Shown: positions 34,044 to 43,390, counted from the stretch's first letter. The stretch: 64,000 nucleotides of DNA from Texcoconibacillus texcoconensis (GCF_014202575.1 NZ_JACHHB010000014.1:35509-99508), one strand, 5' to 3'. Program-made: numbers and translations. The notes: generated from the letters alone by a model not told the origin.

Positions 34044-35021
34044 TTAATGTAGCAAATATTGTTGGAGGATTGGCGATGTGAGGAGGTCGTATGTTGCTCC
34101 TTTGGTGGTGCCTTGTTTGTGTGCCCCCAAAGAACGCATGATTCTGCGAGCGTGCTGAGTGTGTTTTATTCTCAAGAAGTCTTTGATTTGTCTTGAGGTG
34201 GTGATGCGGCCGTGGATCAGGGTGTAGTCTTGGATGGCTTGGATGTGGGCGGTGCGGGAGTGTTGGCGGCAGTGGGGGCAGATCCAGTGTTTGTTGGGTT
34301 TGCGCATGGCGGTGGTGCTGCAGGCTGGGCAGTGGACGCCGGTGATGATGTCGGGTGGTTGGATGTCATATGTGTGGAGGTTGTTGGTGTTGTATGTTGG
34401 TGTGAGGTGTTCGTTTTTTAGGTGGGTGGCGATGGTGTTGGGTTGGGGTTGGTTGTTGGCGTGGGCGGCGATGAGTTGATGGATGGTGTCGATGAAGTGG
34501 GTGTGGCGGATGATTTTTGGGTGCAGGACGCTGGCGTTGGAGATGATTGCGTTTTGGTGTGTGAGCACGACGAGGTGGTCGACGGCGGTGAGTGCGTGGC
34601 CGCGTTGTTTGAGCCAGGCTTGCAGTTGCCATTGTTGGTGCTTGGCTTGTTGGATCGGGTCTTGGAGCAGTTTTTCTGATGGTAGGTCGGTGCGGAGGAA
34701 ATCGCCTGTTTCGGTGACTTGCAGTTTCCCGGTCCAGTTTTTGATTTCGATGATGAGGGCGAATTTTGGGAAGAGGATCAGTGTGTCGATTTGAAATTTG
34801 TTTCCGTTGTATCGGAGGGTGAGACCGTGGAGGATGCTGCAATCTTGGGGTTGGAGGAAGCGTAGGTAGTAGTCCATGGATTGTTCGCCGCGGTATCCGG
34901 AGGTGCGTCGTTGGTAATCGTCGTGGATGCGTTTGTAATCGGGGTGGTTTTCTGGGAGGCGGCGTGTCAATGTTTCGAGGACGCGGTTTGGGTGTGGGAT
35001 TTGGCGTTGGAGAACGATCAT
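34044..35021 (-). CDS. NERD-domain protein with a C-terminal zinc ribbon
   Basis: 325 residues. The nuclease-related domain covers about 40-165: GYRGEQSMDYYL, then FQIDTLILFPKFALIIEIKN with the Asp and ExK of a PD-(D/E)xK core, so an endonuclease fold with catalytic residues in place. Near 230-252 a zinc ribbon (CPAC...CPHC) follows, then a basic helical C-terminus (IKDFLRIKHTQHARRIMRSL). The cellular role of NERD proteins is poorly known. Codon third positions are almost exclusively A or C, the mirror image of the G/T bias of neighbouring + genes. Repeat arrays lie on both sides (3 and 4). Confidence 0.85.
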   Translation of the reverse strand: MIVLQRQIPHPNRVLETLTRRLPENHPDYKRIHDDYQRRTSGYRGEQSMDYYLRFLQPQDCSILHGLTLRYNGNKFQIDTLILFPKFALIIEIKNWTGKLQVTETGDFLRTDLPSEKLLQDPIQQAKHQQWQLQAWLKQRGHALTAVDHLVVLTHQNAIISNASVLHPKIIRHTHFIDTIHQLIAAHANNQPQPNTIATHLKNEHLTPTYNTNNLHTYDIQPPDIITGVHCPACSTTAMRKPNKHWICPHCRQHSRTAHIQAIQDYTLIHGRITTSRQIKDFLRIKHTQHARRIMRSLGAHKQGTTKGATYDLLTSPILQQYLLH

Positions 35022-35216
35022 TTTTGGGTGGCTCCTTTCGTTTGAGGTTTTGGTTGGTGGAGTCTATTGGGGGTACTGTTTATATTCGTTTTGACCTTGG
35101 GGATTCCTTGTGAACAATTTGTGACGGTTTGGGGTTTGGGGTTGAGGGTTTGAGTTAATCGGAACGGCGCGGATGCGGCGTTTCTTTTTTGGTGGGGTGG
35201 TTTTTCGGTGTGTTGA

Positions 35217-35738
35217 GATGATTTTTGGGTCAGGTGGAGCGATTTTTCGATGAGGTGAAGATGTTTTTCCTTCAGGTGAGACGTTTTTTCCTTCAGGTGA
35301 ATCATTTTTTCGATCAGGTGGACTGTTTTTTCCTTCAGGTGAATCGGTTTTTCCTTCAGGTGAACTACTTTTTCCTTCAGGTGAGACGGTTTTTCCGTCA
35401 GGTGAGACGGCTTTTCCGTCAGGTGAGACGGCTTTTCCTTCAGGTGAACTGATTTTTCCGTCAGGTGAACTACTTTTTCCTTCAGGTGAGCTACTTTTTC
35501 CTTCAGGTGAGCTACTTTTTCCTTCAGGTGAGACAGTTTTTCCTTCAGGTGAGACGATTTTTCCTTCAGGTGAACTGGTTTTTCCTTCAGGTGAGACGAT
35601 TTTTCCTTCAGGTGAACTGGTTTTTCCTTCAGGTGAGACGATTTTTCCTTCAGGTGAACTGTTTTTTCGGTCAGGTGAGACGATTTTTCCTTCAGGTGAA
35701 CTATTTTTTCCTTCAGGTAAACTCATTTTTCCTTCAGG
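35217..35738 (+). repeat. 21-bp tandem repeat array 4
   Basis: About 24 units in the divergent gap between the NERD gene and the antiporter gene, so it lies upstream of both. The typical variable parts are GAGACGA, GAACTGG and GAGCTAC; runs of identical pairs (GAGACGA then GAACTGG, three times in a row) show recent duplication. Confidence 0.95.
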
Positions 35739-35841
35739 TTCGTTCTTTTTCTCTATTCATGTCTGGTTGACATAGTTTGTTGTTGTTTTGTGCACCTTAT
35801 CGAATGATATTGATTTTATTTCATTTTAGTCGGGGTGTTTA

Positions 35842-36801
35842 ATGATGGTTTATGTACTTTTGATTCTTGGGTTTGGGTTGTTGATGAAGGGTGCGGATTA
35901 TTTTGTTGATGGGTCGGCGAATGTTGCGAAGTTGTTGAAGATATCGCCGCTTCTAGTTGGGTTGACGATTGTTGCTTTTGGAACGGGGGCGCCTGAGGCG
36001 ACGGTGAGTATTATTGCTGCGTTGGAAGGCAATGTGGAGATGACGCTTGGGAATGTTGTTGGGAGTAATATTTTGAATATGGCGCTCGTTGTTGGTGTGA
36101 CGGCGGCGATTTTTCCGTTGCAGGTGGAGAGTTCGACGATTAGAAAGGAGATTCCGTTTACGTTTTTGGCGTCGCTGGCGTTGCTCGTTTTGATAAACGA
36201 TCAGTTTTTCCATCAGGATGCTGAGAATTTGTTGACGCCTGGGGATGGAATTATTCTTTTGTTATTTTTCTCGATCTTTCTTTATTACGTGATTGAGGCG
36301 GCGAGAAATAGTCGGGATGAGATCGATGAGCCTGAGATTGAGCCGGAGGCAACGACTTGGGGTAAAAACATTTTGCTTACGGTTGGTGGTTTGGCGGCGA
36401 TTGTGTTGGGTGGTTTTTTAGTTGTCGAGAGTAGTACGGAGATTGCGATTCGGTTTGGGATGAGTGAGACGTTGGTTGGTTTGACGATTGTGGCGATTGG
36501 TGGGTCGTTGCCTGAGTTGATGATTGCTGTAACGGCGGCGTTGAAAAAGCAGAGTGAAATTGCGCTTGGTAATATTGTTGGGAGTTCGATTTTTAATATT
36601 TTGGTTGTTTTAGGGATTACATCGATGATTACGCCGCTCATTGTGAATTCAAAAATTTTCCTTGATATTGGTTATATGATTGCTCTGACCGTTGTGCTAT
36701 TTATCTTTTCACGGACTGGGTGCCGTGTGGCGAAGCTTGAGGGTTGGGCTTTGTTTCTTTCTTATACGGTGTATCTAACATACATTATTATAAGAAATTA
36801 A
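35842..36801 (+). CDS. Calcium/sodium antiporter of the CaCA superfamily (YrbG-like)
   Basis: 319 residues with ten hydrophobic helices in two homologous halves. The alpha-1 repeat VGLTIVAFGTGAPEATVSI (near residue 38) and alpha-2 repeat VGLTIVAIGGSLPELMIAV (near 210) carry the ion-binding Glu of each half, and both halves have GNVVGSNI / GNIVGSSIF. An acidic cytosolic loop (DEIDEPEIEPEA) joins them. It exchanges Ca2+ for Na+ or H+. ATG 35842 or the next ATG 35845 both fit a weak GGGGTG site. Wobble positions are mostly G/T. A REP-like copy follows the stop. Confidence 0.9.
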   Translation: MMVYVLLILGFGLLMKGADYFVDGSANVAKLLKISPLLVGLTIVAFGTGAPEATVSIIAALEGNVEMTLGNVVGSNILNMALVVGVTAAIFPLQVESSTIRKEIPFTFLASLALLVLINDQFFHQDAENLLTPGDGIILLLFFSIFLYYVIEAARNSRDEIDEPEIEPEATTWGKNILLTVGGLAAIVLGGFLVVESSTEIAIRFGMSETLVGLTIVAIGGSLPELMIAVTAALKKQSEIALGNIVGSSIFNILVVLGITSMITPLIVNSKIFLDIGYMIALTVVLFIFSRTGCRVAKLEGWALFLSYTVYLTYIIIRN

Positions 36802-36809
36802 TTCTTATT

Positions 36810-36849
36810 AGGAAGCGCGAGAACCGTCCCCGTGCTTCCCGTGCTTCCT
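36810..36849 (+). repeat. REP-like element after the antiporter gene
   Basis: GGAAGCGCGAGAACCGTCCC then CGTGCTTCCCGTGCTTCC, nine bases after the stop codon. The ends GGAAGC and GCTTCC can pair. Confidence 0.75.
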
Positions 36850-37065
36850 CAAATCATCTATTGTCAGAAAAGTTTGAAAGTGTTATGGTGTAAAAATATT
36901 TTACTTAGACAGCGTTTTAATTTGTGTGTAAAGTAATGGAAAAGGTTTTTATTCGAATAGTAAAATGGTGTGAGGGGTGATCGTGAAGGGCGTGTGATGT
37001 AGTGGGAACGAATACTTACATGTTTCTATAAAAAAGATTTTACATAATAGAGGAGGACGTTTCCA

Positions 37066-39318
37066 TTGGGTGATGGTGGCAATGGGAAGTATCGTTATGA
37101 GACGAAGCCGTCGGGTGTGGTGTTTTATGTTTCGGCGTTTTTGGTGGCGTTGTTTGTTTTGTGGGGTGCTGTGAGTCCGGGGTCGTTGGAGGTGGTTTCG
37201 GATTCGGCGCTTGGGGCGACGCTTGATAATTTTGGTTGGTTTTATATGTTGGTGACGGCTTCGTTTATTGTGTTTGTGTTGTTTTTGGCGTTGAGTCCGT
37301 ATGGGCGTCTGCGGTTGGGGAAGGCGAATGAGGAGCCGGAGTATGGTTTTTATGCTTGGTTAGGGATGCTTTTCTCTGCGGGGATTGGTGTTGGTTTTGT
37401 GTTTTGGGGTGTGGCGGAGCCTGCGTTGTATTTTTTGGATCCGCATCCTGATTTTGCTGGTGAGTCTGAGGCGGTGCGTGCGCGTGGTGGTTTGTTGTAT
37501 GGTGTGTTCCACTGGGCGTTGCATCCGTGGGCGATTTTTTCGGTTGTGGCGTTGACGCTTGCGTATGTGCAGTATCGGAAGGATCAGCCGGCGTTGATTA
37601 GTTCGGCGTTTCAGCCGTTGCTTGGTCGGAAGGTGCATGGGCCGCTTGGTAAGGGGATTGATACGTTGGCGGTGCTTGCGACGTCGACGGGTGTGGCGAC
37701 GACGTTTGGTTTGAGTGCGATGCAGATTTCGGGAGGTTTGTCTCACCTGACTGGTTTTATTCCTAACAATGTGATCACGCAAATGGTTGTGATTGGTGTG
37801 GTCACGGTGTTGTTTATTTTTTCTGCGGCTACGGGTGTGGATAAAGGGATTAAGTATTTGAGTACGATTAATTTAACGATTGCGGCGATTTTGTTTGGGT
37901 TTATGATTATTGTTGGGCCGACGTTGTTTATTGCGGAGAATATCGTGACGACGATTGGTCATTATATTGCGAACGTCACGCAGATGAGTCTTGATTTGGA
38001 TCCGTTTGGTGATGGTGATTGGCTCGGGATGTACACGATTTTCTTCTGGGCTTGGCATATTTCTTGGGCGCCGTTTGTCGGGATGTTTATTGCGCGGATT
38101 TCGCGTGGCCGTACGATTCGTGAGTTTGTGGCGGGTGTGTTGATTGTGCCGTCTTTGCTTGCGGTGATTTGGTTTACGGCGTTTGGCGGTACGGCTTTGG
38201 ATATGATTATGGGTGGTAATGACTACCTTGGTGACCTTGTGATGAATAATGTTGAGGTTGCGTTGTTTGTGACGTTAGGTGAGTTGCCTTTGGCGGCGAT
38301 TACGAGTGTGTTGGCGCTGATTTTAATTTTAATCTTTTTTATTACGTCTGCCGATTCTGCTTCTTATGTGCTGGCGACGCTGTCTAGTAATGGTTGTCTT
38401 GATCCTAAGCTTCATATTAAGGTGATTTGGGGGTTCTTGATTGCTGGTACGGCGAGTGTGTTGTTAGTCAGTGGTGGTTTGGAAGGTTTGCAGACGGCGT
38501 CGATTGTGGCGGCTTTGCCGTTTGCGGTGATTATGATTGTGATGGTGGCGTCGTTGTTTATTATGATGACGGGGGATATGAAGAAGGAGCAAAAGTTCCG
38601 CTTCCGTCGTCGTAAAAAAGAAGTGAAGCAGGAAGTTCATGATGAGATGTACGATCAGATGAAGGATCGTGTGTATGATGATGTTCGTGAGGAAGTGTAT
38701 GAGGACATCAAGGATGAAGTGTATGAGCAAGTGAAAGAAGATGTGTATGAGGATTTGAAGGAAGAAGTTTATGATGAGTTTAAAGAGGATGTCTACGCGG
38801 AGATCAAAGAGGAAGTGTACGATCAGTTTAAGGAAGGCGTCTATAGTGAGTTGAAAGAGGAAGTGTATGATGAATTCAAGGAAGATGTCTATGGTGACAT
38901 TCGTGAGGAAGTGTACGATCAGTTTAAGGAAAAAGTGTATGAGGATTTGCGTGATGACTTAGGTGAGCAGTTGAATGTTGAGTTGGACGTGCCATTATCG
39001 GATGATGATGATGGTGAGCGTGATGATGGGCGGAAAGGTTCTAGTGATGAGGCTGAGGCTGAGACGGCGTCCGCGCATGAATCCGTGAGTGATGCGAATG
39101 GTCAGGGTGATGCTGCTGGTGCGGTGCAGGATGATTCGAAGGGTCAGGAGATTGCTGCCTCGACTGAATTGGCGGATGCTTTGAAACGTCAGGAGGGCTC
39201 TGACTCGACTGCGGATGCTTCGGCGGATGATGTGAACTGCCGCGGGACAGATCGCAAGCAGAGTGATGAGAAAGGTGAGTCAGCGCATGATGCAAAGAAT
39301 GATAAAAAGAATGATTAG
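37066..39318 (+). CDS. BCCT-family transporter with a long repeat-bearing C-terminal tail
   Basis: 750 residues from TTG 37066, fixed by GAGGAGG 8 nt upstream. Residues about 1-500 are a complete BCCT transporter: GIGVGFVFWGVAEP, YGVFHWALHPWAIFS, and FFWAWHISWAPFVGMF with the conserved Trp cluster. Such carriers take up betaine, choline or carnitine with Na+ or H+. Typical members end near residue 510-600; here an extra 240 residues follow: about 13 octad repeats of the form EEVYDEFK (near 520-630), then a disordered acidic Ser/Asp/Ala region. The tail is cytosolic and may regulate the carrier, as the helical tail of BetP does. Nearly all third positions are G or T. Confidence 0.9.
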   Translation: MGDGGNGKYRYETKPSGVVFYVSAFLVALFVLWGAVSPGSLEVVSDSALGATLDNFGWFYMLVTASFIVFVLFLALSPYGRLRLGKANEEPEYGFYAWLGMLFSAGIGVGFVFWGVAEPALYFLDPHPDFAGESEAVRARGGLLYGVFHWALHPWAIFSVVALTLAYVQYRKDQPALISSAFQPLLGRKVHGPLGKGIDTLAVLATSTGVATTFGLSAMQISGGLSHLTGFIPNNVITQMVVIGVVTVLFIFSAATGVDKGIKYLSTINLTIAAILFGFMIIVGPTLFIAENIVTTIGHYIANVTQMSLDLDPFGDGDWLGMYTIFFWAWHISWAPFVGMFIARISRGRTIREFVAGVLIVPSLLAVIWFTAFGGTALDMIMGGNDYLGDLVMNNVEVALFVTLGELPLAAITSVLALILILIFFITSADSASYVLATLSSNGCLDPKLHIKVIWGFLIAGTASVLLVSGGLEGLQTASIVAALPFAVIMIVMVASLFIMMTGDMKKEQKFRFRRRKKEVKQEVHDEMYDQMKDRVYDDVREEVYEDIKDEVYEQVKEDVYEDLKEEVYDEFKEDVYAEIKEEVYDQFKEGVYSELKEEVYDEFKEDVYGDIREEVYDQFKEKVYEDLRDDLGEQLNVELDVPLSDDDDGERDDGRKGSSDEAEAETASAHESVSDANGQGDAAGAVQDDSKGQEIAASTELADALKRQEGSDSTADASADDVNCRGTDRKQSDEKGESAHDAKNDKKND

Positions 39319-39401
39319 TAGAAGATTAACGCGAGAATTGATGCGGTTACTTCGGCGCGGGTTGAAGAGATAAGGATCGTGTATATGTGAGTTGTAAGTT
39401 G

Positions 39402-39430
39402 TGAGCGCCGATTTGTGCCGGCGCTTTTTT
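39402..39430 (+). terminator. Terminator of the BCCT gene
   Basis: GAGCGCCG-ATTTGTGC-CGGCGCTTTTTT, 83 bp after the stop. A second perfect hairpin, AAACTCCGCGGTCGCGGAGT, follows at 39454-39475 without a T-run. Confidence 0.8.
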
Positions 39431-39524
39431 GTTTGTTCGTTTAATTAAATGGTAAACTCCGCGGTCGCGGAGTTTCATTTGAGGTATTAAGGTTGGGAAT
39501 TGGTTTTTCGTTTAGGAGGAGTTG

Positions 39525-39898
39525 GTTTTTCGGTCAGGTGAGATGGTTTTTCCTTCAGGTGGACGAATTTTTCCTTCAGGTAAACTGATTTTTCCTTCAG
39601 GTGAGCTGATTTTTCCTTCAGGTGAACTACTTTTTCCTTCAGGTGAAGCGGTTTTTCCTTCAGGTGAACTGGTTTTTCCTTCAGGTGGACCAATTTTTCC
39701 TTCAGGTGGACGAATTTTTCCTTCAGGTGAACTGATTTTTCCTTCAGGTGAAGCGGTTTTTCCTTCAGGTGGACCAATTTTTCCTTCAGGTGAACTACTT
39801 TTTCCTTCAGGTGAAGCGGTTTTTCCTTCAGGTGAACTGATTTTTCCTTCAGGTGAACTGATTTTTCGGTCAGGTGAGGCGATTTTTCCTTCAGGTGT
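39525..39898 (+). repeat. 21-bp tandem repeat array 5
   Basis: About 18 units between two co-directional + genes. Variable parts are mainly GAACTGA, GAAGCGG, GGACGAA and GGACCAA. The array frame happens to be open into the next gene, but the gene has its own ribosome site. Confidence 0.95.
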
Positions 39899-39980
39899 GC
39901 GTATCGGCTTCTCTTTTTTGAATAAAAATTTTTTTAGAAAGAGACAATATCGTTACACCATGAATTCAGGAGGAAATTTA

Positions 39981-40463
39981 ATGTTTAACGTGGTTGTTTT
40001 GTGGGGGTCCTTCATCATTCCTTGGCTTTCTCTCTTGTTACTGAATGGTGATGTGATTCGGCGCTATATGCCAGTTGCGATTTTCGGTTCGCTGCTCGTT
40101 AGTATTCAAAATGAGCTTGCTTATACATATGAGTGGTGGGTTGTGAAAGAAACGCTCTTTCCGCAAATTATTACATATGTGCCCTTTGTATTCGGTGCGT
40201 TTTTAATTGGAACGATATGGATTTTTCATTTAACAGGTTGGAACTTTTGGCTATTTATGCTTGCAAATGTGGTCATGGATTTGATTTTTGCTTTTCCTTT
40301 GAACAATTGGATACAAAGCCTAGGTCTTTATGAGTTAGTCAATTATACAAATTGGGATGTTTTTTATACGTTTATCTTTATTGCGATGTTGCTTTACGTT
40401 TATCAAAAATGGCAAGAGAAGATTATGGTTCCGAAAAGCGAATCCCCTGTGAAATTTCAATGA
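39981..40463 (+). CDS. CBO0543-like integral membrane protein
   Basis: 160 residues from ATG 39981, with AGGAGG 7 nt upstream. The frame is open backward through array 5, but that part is repeat and cannot be the true start. Five hydrophobic helices; the WNFWLFMLANVVMDLIFAFP and NNWIQSLGLYELVNYTNW phrases match a small Firmicute membrane family that I recall as CBO0543, of unknown function. Codons are of ordinary AT-rich type, unlike the G/T-biased neighbours on both sides, so this gene may have a different history. Confidence 0.6.
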   Translation: MFNVVVLWGSFIIPWLSLLLLNGDVIRRYMPVAIFGSLLVSIQNELAYTYEWWVVKETLFPQIITYVPFVFGAFLIGTIWIFHLTGWNFWLFMLANVVMDLIFAFPLNNWIQSLGLYELVNYTNWDVFYTFIFIAMLLYVYQKWQEKIMVPKSESPVKFQ

Positions 40464-40696
40464 GCGATCTTTAAGAGGTTACAAGCTTGGATGAAGCATC
40501 TAATGTGCCGAAAAATCCATTTTAAGATGCGTAGTGGATGGACATTTTCTGGTGTCAGGTGGAAGGTCTAGAAACGTTGAGGAGACTGGTGATTGAACGA
40601 CTCCTATTTTGTGGAGGCTGCCTCCACTTGTTGTACTGGAGATGTGAACGAAAGCTTTAATGTTAATAAAAAGGGGGGTTGTTTGGAAGGAAATCC

Positions 40697-41158
40697 TTGA
40701 TTTATTATGCGATTCGGTCGGTTGCTGAGGAGCGGCGGAATGATCGGCAGGCGGATTATATTGAGAAGTATGTGTCGTTTGAGAGGGTGAGTGATGTTGA
40801 GGGGGTTTTGCGAACGAAGGATCGGCAAATTTGGACGTATGAGATAGGGACGCTGTATCTTCAACATCATGTGGCAATCGATTTTTTTGATGAGAATGGG
40901 CGGGATATTCGGATTGTTGATATGACTTATTGTGGTGATTCACTTTTTGCTAGGGCGCCTGCTGGGCTTGGGTATCGGGAAAAGGTGGATTATGCGGTTC
41001 GTTTGTTAAAACGTGAGGTGGAAAAGGAAGTGTGGAAGCGGCATATGGTGAGGCGGGTTGAGACGATTGTTCATGAGGTTGATGAGTTAAATGAGCTGAT
41101 TGATCGTGGGAAGGTTCATAAAACGCGGAAAGGTAAGTTTGTTTGGTTGATTGATTAG
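40697..41158 (+). CDS. Hypothetical basic/acidic cytosolic protein
   Basis: About 153 residues from TTG 40697, where GGAAGG lies 6 nt upstream; a TTG at 40679 is an alternative but abuts its G-run. No membrane segment or signal. The middle (RQIWTYEIGTLYLQHHVAID, then RIVDMTYCGDSLFARAPAG) looks beta-rich and the C-terminal part is a charged helix (LLKREVEKEVWKRHMVRR). No family recognised. G/T wobble bias is strong. Upstream sits a small palindrome (GTGGAGGCTGCCTCCAC, 40613-40629). Confidence 0.6.
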   Translation: MIYYAIRSVAEERRNDRQADYIEKYVSFERVSDVEGVLRTKDRQIWTYEIGTLYLQHHVAIDFFDENGRDIRIVDMTYCGDSLFARAPAGLGYREKVDYAVRLLKREVEKEVWKRHMVRRVETIVHEVDELNELIDRGKVHKTRKGKFVWLID

Positions 41159-41187
41159 TTTTGTGGGGGATGACTCCGCCTTGGGGT

Positions 41188-41220
41188 AAAAAAGGATGTT
41201 GAGTGGTCTCAACATCCTCA
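41188..41220 (-). terminator. Terminator between convergent genes
   Basis: AGGATGTTGAGTGGTCTCAACATCCT with a T-run on the minus strand, directly after the stop of the LysM-NlpC/P60 gene at 41224. Confidence 0.85.
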
Positions 41221-41223
41221 TTT

Positions 41224-42024
41224 TTAACGAAATCTTTTTGTGCCTATGTATCTTGGTTCCCAGTAAGGGTTGTCCATTTTTGTAATGATTACGCCTTGTG
41301 ACGAGCTGCTATGGATAAATTCATTATTTCCAAGGTAGATTCCTGCGTGTGATGGGCCGTTTTTATAAGTTTCAAAGAATACGACGTCGCCGATTTGGCG
41401 GTGGTTGACGGTCTCTCCTTGATGATAATAATCTGTGTGCGTTCTTTCTAGTGAAACGCCGTTTTGTTGAAAGGTGTAAACGATGAATCCGCTGCTGTCA
41501 AAGGCTCCCGGACTCATGCTCCCCCATACATAAGGTGTTCCTAAATGTGATTTTGCTTCGGATATGAGGGAATCAACAAAGCCTGTGTCTTGATTGGTAT
41601 TTATATCTGCATCGCGTGAGCTTGATTGAGTTATTGATAATGTTTGTCCGATTTGAATAGAATTGCCTGAAAGGTCGTTCATCGATTTGATCTCATCAAC
41701 GCTCATTTGATGTTTTTGGCTAATCCCCCACAAGGTATCTCCTGATTGAACCGTATAAGAAGCTTGCTCGGACTCTGCGAGAATTTCAGCCGTTTCGGAT
41801 GTTTCGCTCGTGATTAATGTTTGTCCTGGCTGGATGTTCGTGCTTGATAAATTGTTCAATGACTTCAGGTCAGACACGTCGATGTTGTAATCTTGAGAAA
41901 TACCCCAGAGTGTGTCACCGCTATTTACGGTCACATCATCTGCGGATGCTAGGTTCGGTTGAAACGTAAAAAGAGCAAATCCTAGTGCACCTGCGACTAT
42001 GAATCTTCGGACAAATTTTTGCAT
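41224..42024 (-). CDS. Double-LysM NlpC/P60 protein with Ser in place of the catalytic Cys
   Basis: 266 residues from ATG 42024 (MQKFVRRFIVAGALGF) with GGGAG upstream; the longer frame adds no signal. Signal peptide 1-28, LysM repeats at about 30-72 and 89-132 (SGDTLWGISQ in both), NlpC/P60 domain at about 150-266. Where the family has FDCSG this protein has AFDSSGFIVYTF: Ser177 is coded AGC, one base from TGC. His226 (GPSHAGIYLG) and His238 (EFIHSSSS) are kept. It is otherwise well preserved and closely similar to the P60 domain encoded at 24.7 kb, so it is either a pseudo-enzyme that binds stem peptides or a serine variant. It would bind glycan through LysM rather than SLH. Confidence 0.88.
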   Translation of the reverse strand: MQKFVRRFIVAGALGFALFTFQPNLASADDVTVNSGDTLWGISQDYNIDVSDLKSLNNLSSTNIQPGQTLITSETSETAEILAESEQASYTVQSGDTLWGISQKHQMSVDEIKSMNDLSGNSIQIGQTLSITQSSSRDADINTNQDTGFVDSLISEAKSHLGTPYVWGSMSPGAFDSSGFIVYTFQQNGVSLERTHTDYYHQGETVNHRQIGDVVFFETYKNGPSHAGIYLGNNEFIHSSSSQGVIITKMDNPYWEPRYIGTKRFR

Positions 42025-42337
42025 TCTCGTACACTCCCTGTTTATGTAAATTGTTTGTTTGATTGATTGTTTTGTTTGGCGGAGGTGAGGGGTCTTATCT
42101 GAGTTGTAACGGATGGTTTTGTGATGGTACCCCTTCCCCCTATATGTAATGTACATGTCGTATTATATCACAAGGTGTCTAATTTTCAGATTACTATTAG
42201 ATTACAAGTTTATGACTTGTGTAATGTGGAACTTTTTGAATTATTAACTATCTGAATGTGGTTTTGCAGGAGCGGTGGCGTGGTTGCAGTTGTTTGGCTT
42301 AAGAGTTAGGGGTATGGTGGAGGGATTTTTGATGAGG

Positions 42338-43095
42338 TGAATTCGTTTTTCGGTCAGGTAAGGCGGTTTTTCCTTCAGGTGAGACTGGTTTTCCTTCAGG
42401 TGAGCGGATTTTTCGGTCAGGTAAGCGGATTTTTCCTTCAGGTAAGCGGATTTTTCCTTCAGGTGAGCTGATTTTTCCTTCAGGTGGAGCGATTTTTCCT
42501 TTCAGGTGAGACGGTTTTTCCTTCAGGTGAGCTCATTTTTCCTTCAGGTAAGCGGATTTTTCCTTCAGGTAAGCGGATTTTTCCTTCAGGTGGAGCAGTT
42601 TTTCCTTCAGGTGAGACGTTTTTTCCTTCAGGTGAATCAGTTTTTCCTTCAGGTAAGCGGATTTTTCCTTCAGGTGAGCTGCTTTTTCCTTCAGGTGGAG
42701 CGATTTTTCCTTCAGGTAAGCGGATTTTTCCTTCAGGTGGAGCGATTTTTCCTTCAGGTGAGACGGTTTTTCCTTCAGGTAAACTGGTTTTTCCTTCAGG
42801 TAAACTGGTTTTTCCTTCAGGTAAACTGGTTTTTCCTTCAGGTGAACTGGTTTTCCTTCAGGTGGAGCGGTTTTTCCTTCAGGTAAACTGATTTTTCCTT
42901 CAGGTAAACTGCTTTTTCCTTCAGGTAAACTGCTTTTTCCTTCAGGTGAACTGGTTTTTCCTTCAGGTGAACTCATTTTTCCTTCAGGTGAGCTCATTTT
43001 TCCTTCAGGTGGAGCGATTTTTCCTTCAGGTGAGACTGTTTTTCCTTCAGGTGAGCTCATTTTTCGGTCAGGTGAACTGATTTTTCCTTCAGGTG
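42338..43095 (+). repeat. 21-bp tandem repeat array 6
   Basis: About 36 units, the core nearly always TTTTTCCTTCAGGT. Variable parts are AAGCGGA, GGAGCGA, GAGACGG, AAACTGG (four in a row), AAACTGC and GAGCTCA. It lies in the divergent gap between the LysM-NlpC/P60 gene and a small + gene. Confidence 0.95.
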
Positions 43096-43165
43096 GTCGT
43101 TTTTGTTTCATATATCATCTGGAAGTTGTTCATACTTTTACTAGATCATTGTGAGGAGGGTTAAT

Positions 43166-43357
43166 ATGAGTCGAGTTCGTGTTCGTTTACATGGTGAGGT
43201 TGCTTCGGAGGGTGATGCGGATGTGGCGTACAATGAGTTTTTGGATGGGTTTGTTCAGTTTTTGGAGGAGAAGGGTTGGTCGTATTCTGGTGTGAGTTTT
43301 CAGGTTGATGATGAGGGCAATGAGGTCGCAGCGATTGATGGGGGACCTGATGATTGA
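43166..43357 (+). CDS. Small acidic hypothetical protein
   Basis: 63 residues from ATG 43166, with GAGGAGGG 5 nt upstream; an ATG at 43151 precedes that site and is less likely. MSRVRVRLHGEV is followed by a mixed alpha/beta pattern (FLDGFVQFLEEKGWSYSG) and an acidic tail (DGGPDD). No family recognised; the size and pattern could fit a small ferredoxin-like fold. A good terminator follows. Confidence 0.65.
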   Translation: MSRVRVRLHGEVASEGDADVAYNEFLDGFVQFLEEKGWSYSGVSFQVDDEGNEVAAIDGGPDD

Positions 43358-43390
43358 GTTTGTATCGGATGCGTTGTCCGCATTCGAGTA

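Noticed and set aside
35217..35738. Arrays considered as CRISPR
   Set aside because: Period is 21 bp with a 14-bp core and a 7-base variable part, too short for spacers, the variable parts recur many times, and there are no cas genes.
39522..39980. N-terminal extension of the CBO0543-like gene through array 5
   Set aside because: The frame is open by chance through the repeat; AGGAGG 7 nt before ATG 39981 fixes the start.
42338..42760. AGCGG (the Bacillus Chi sequence) inside many array 6 and array 2 units
   Set aside because: Present only in some heptamers and absent from most units of arrays 3, 4 and 7, so it is not a general property of the repeat.
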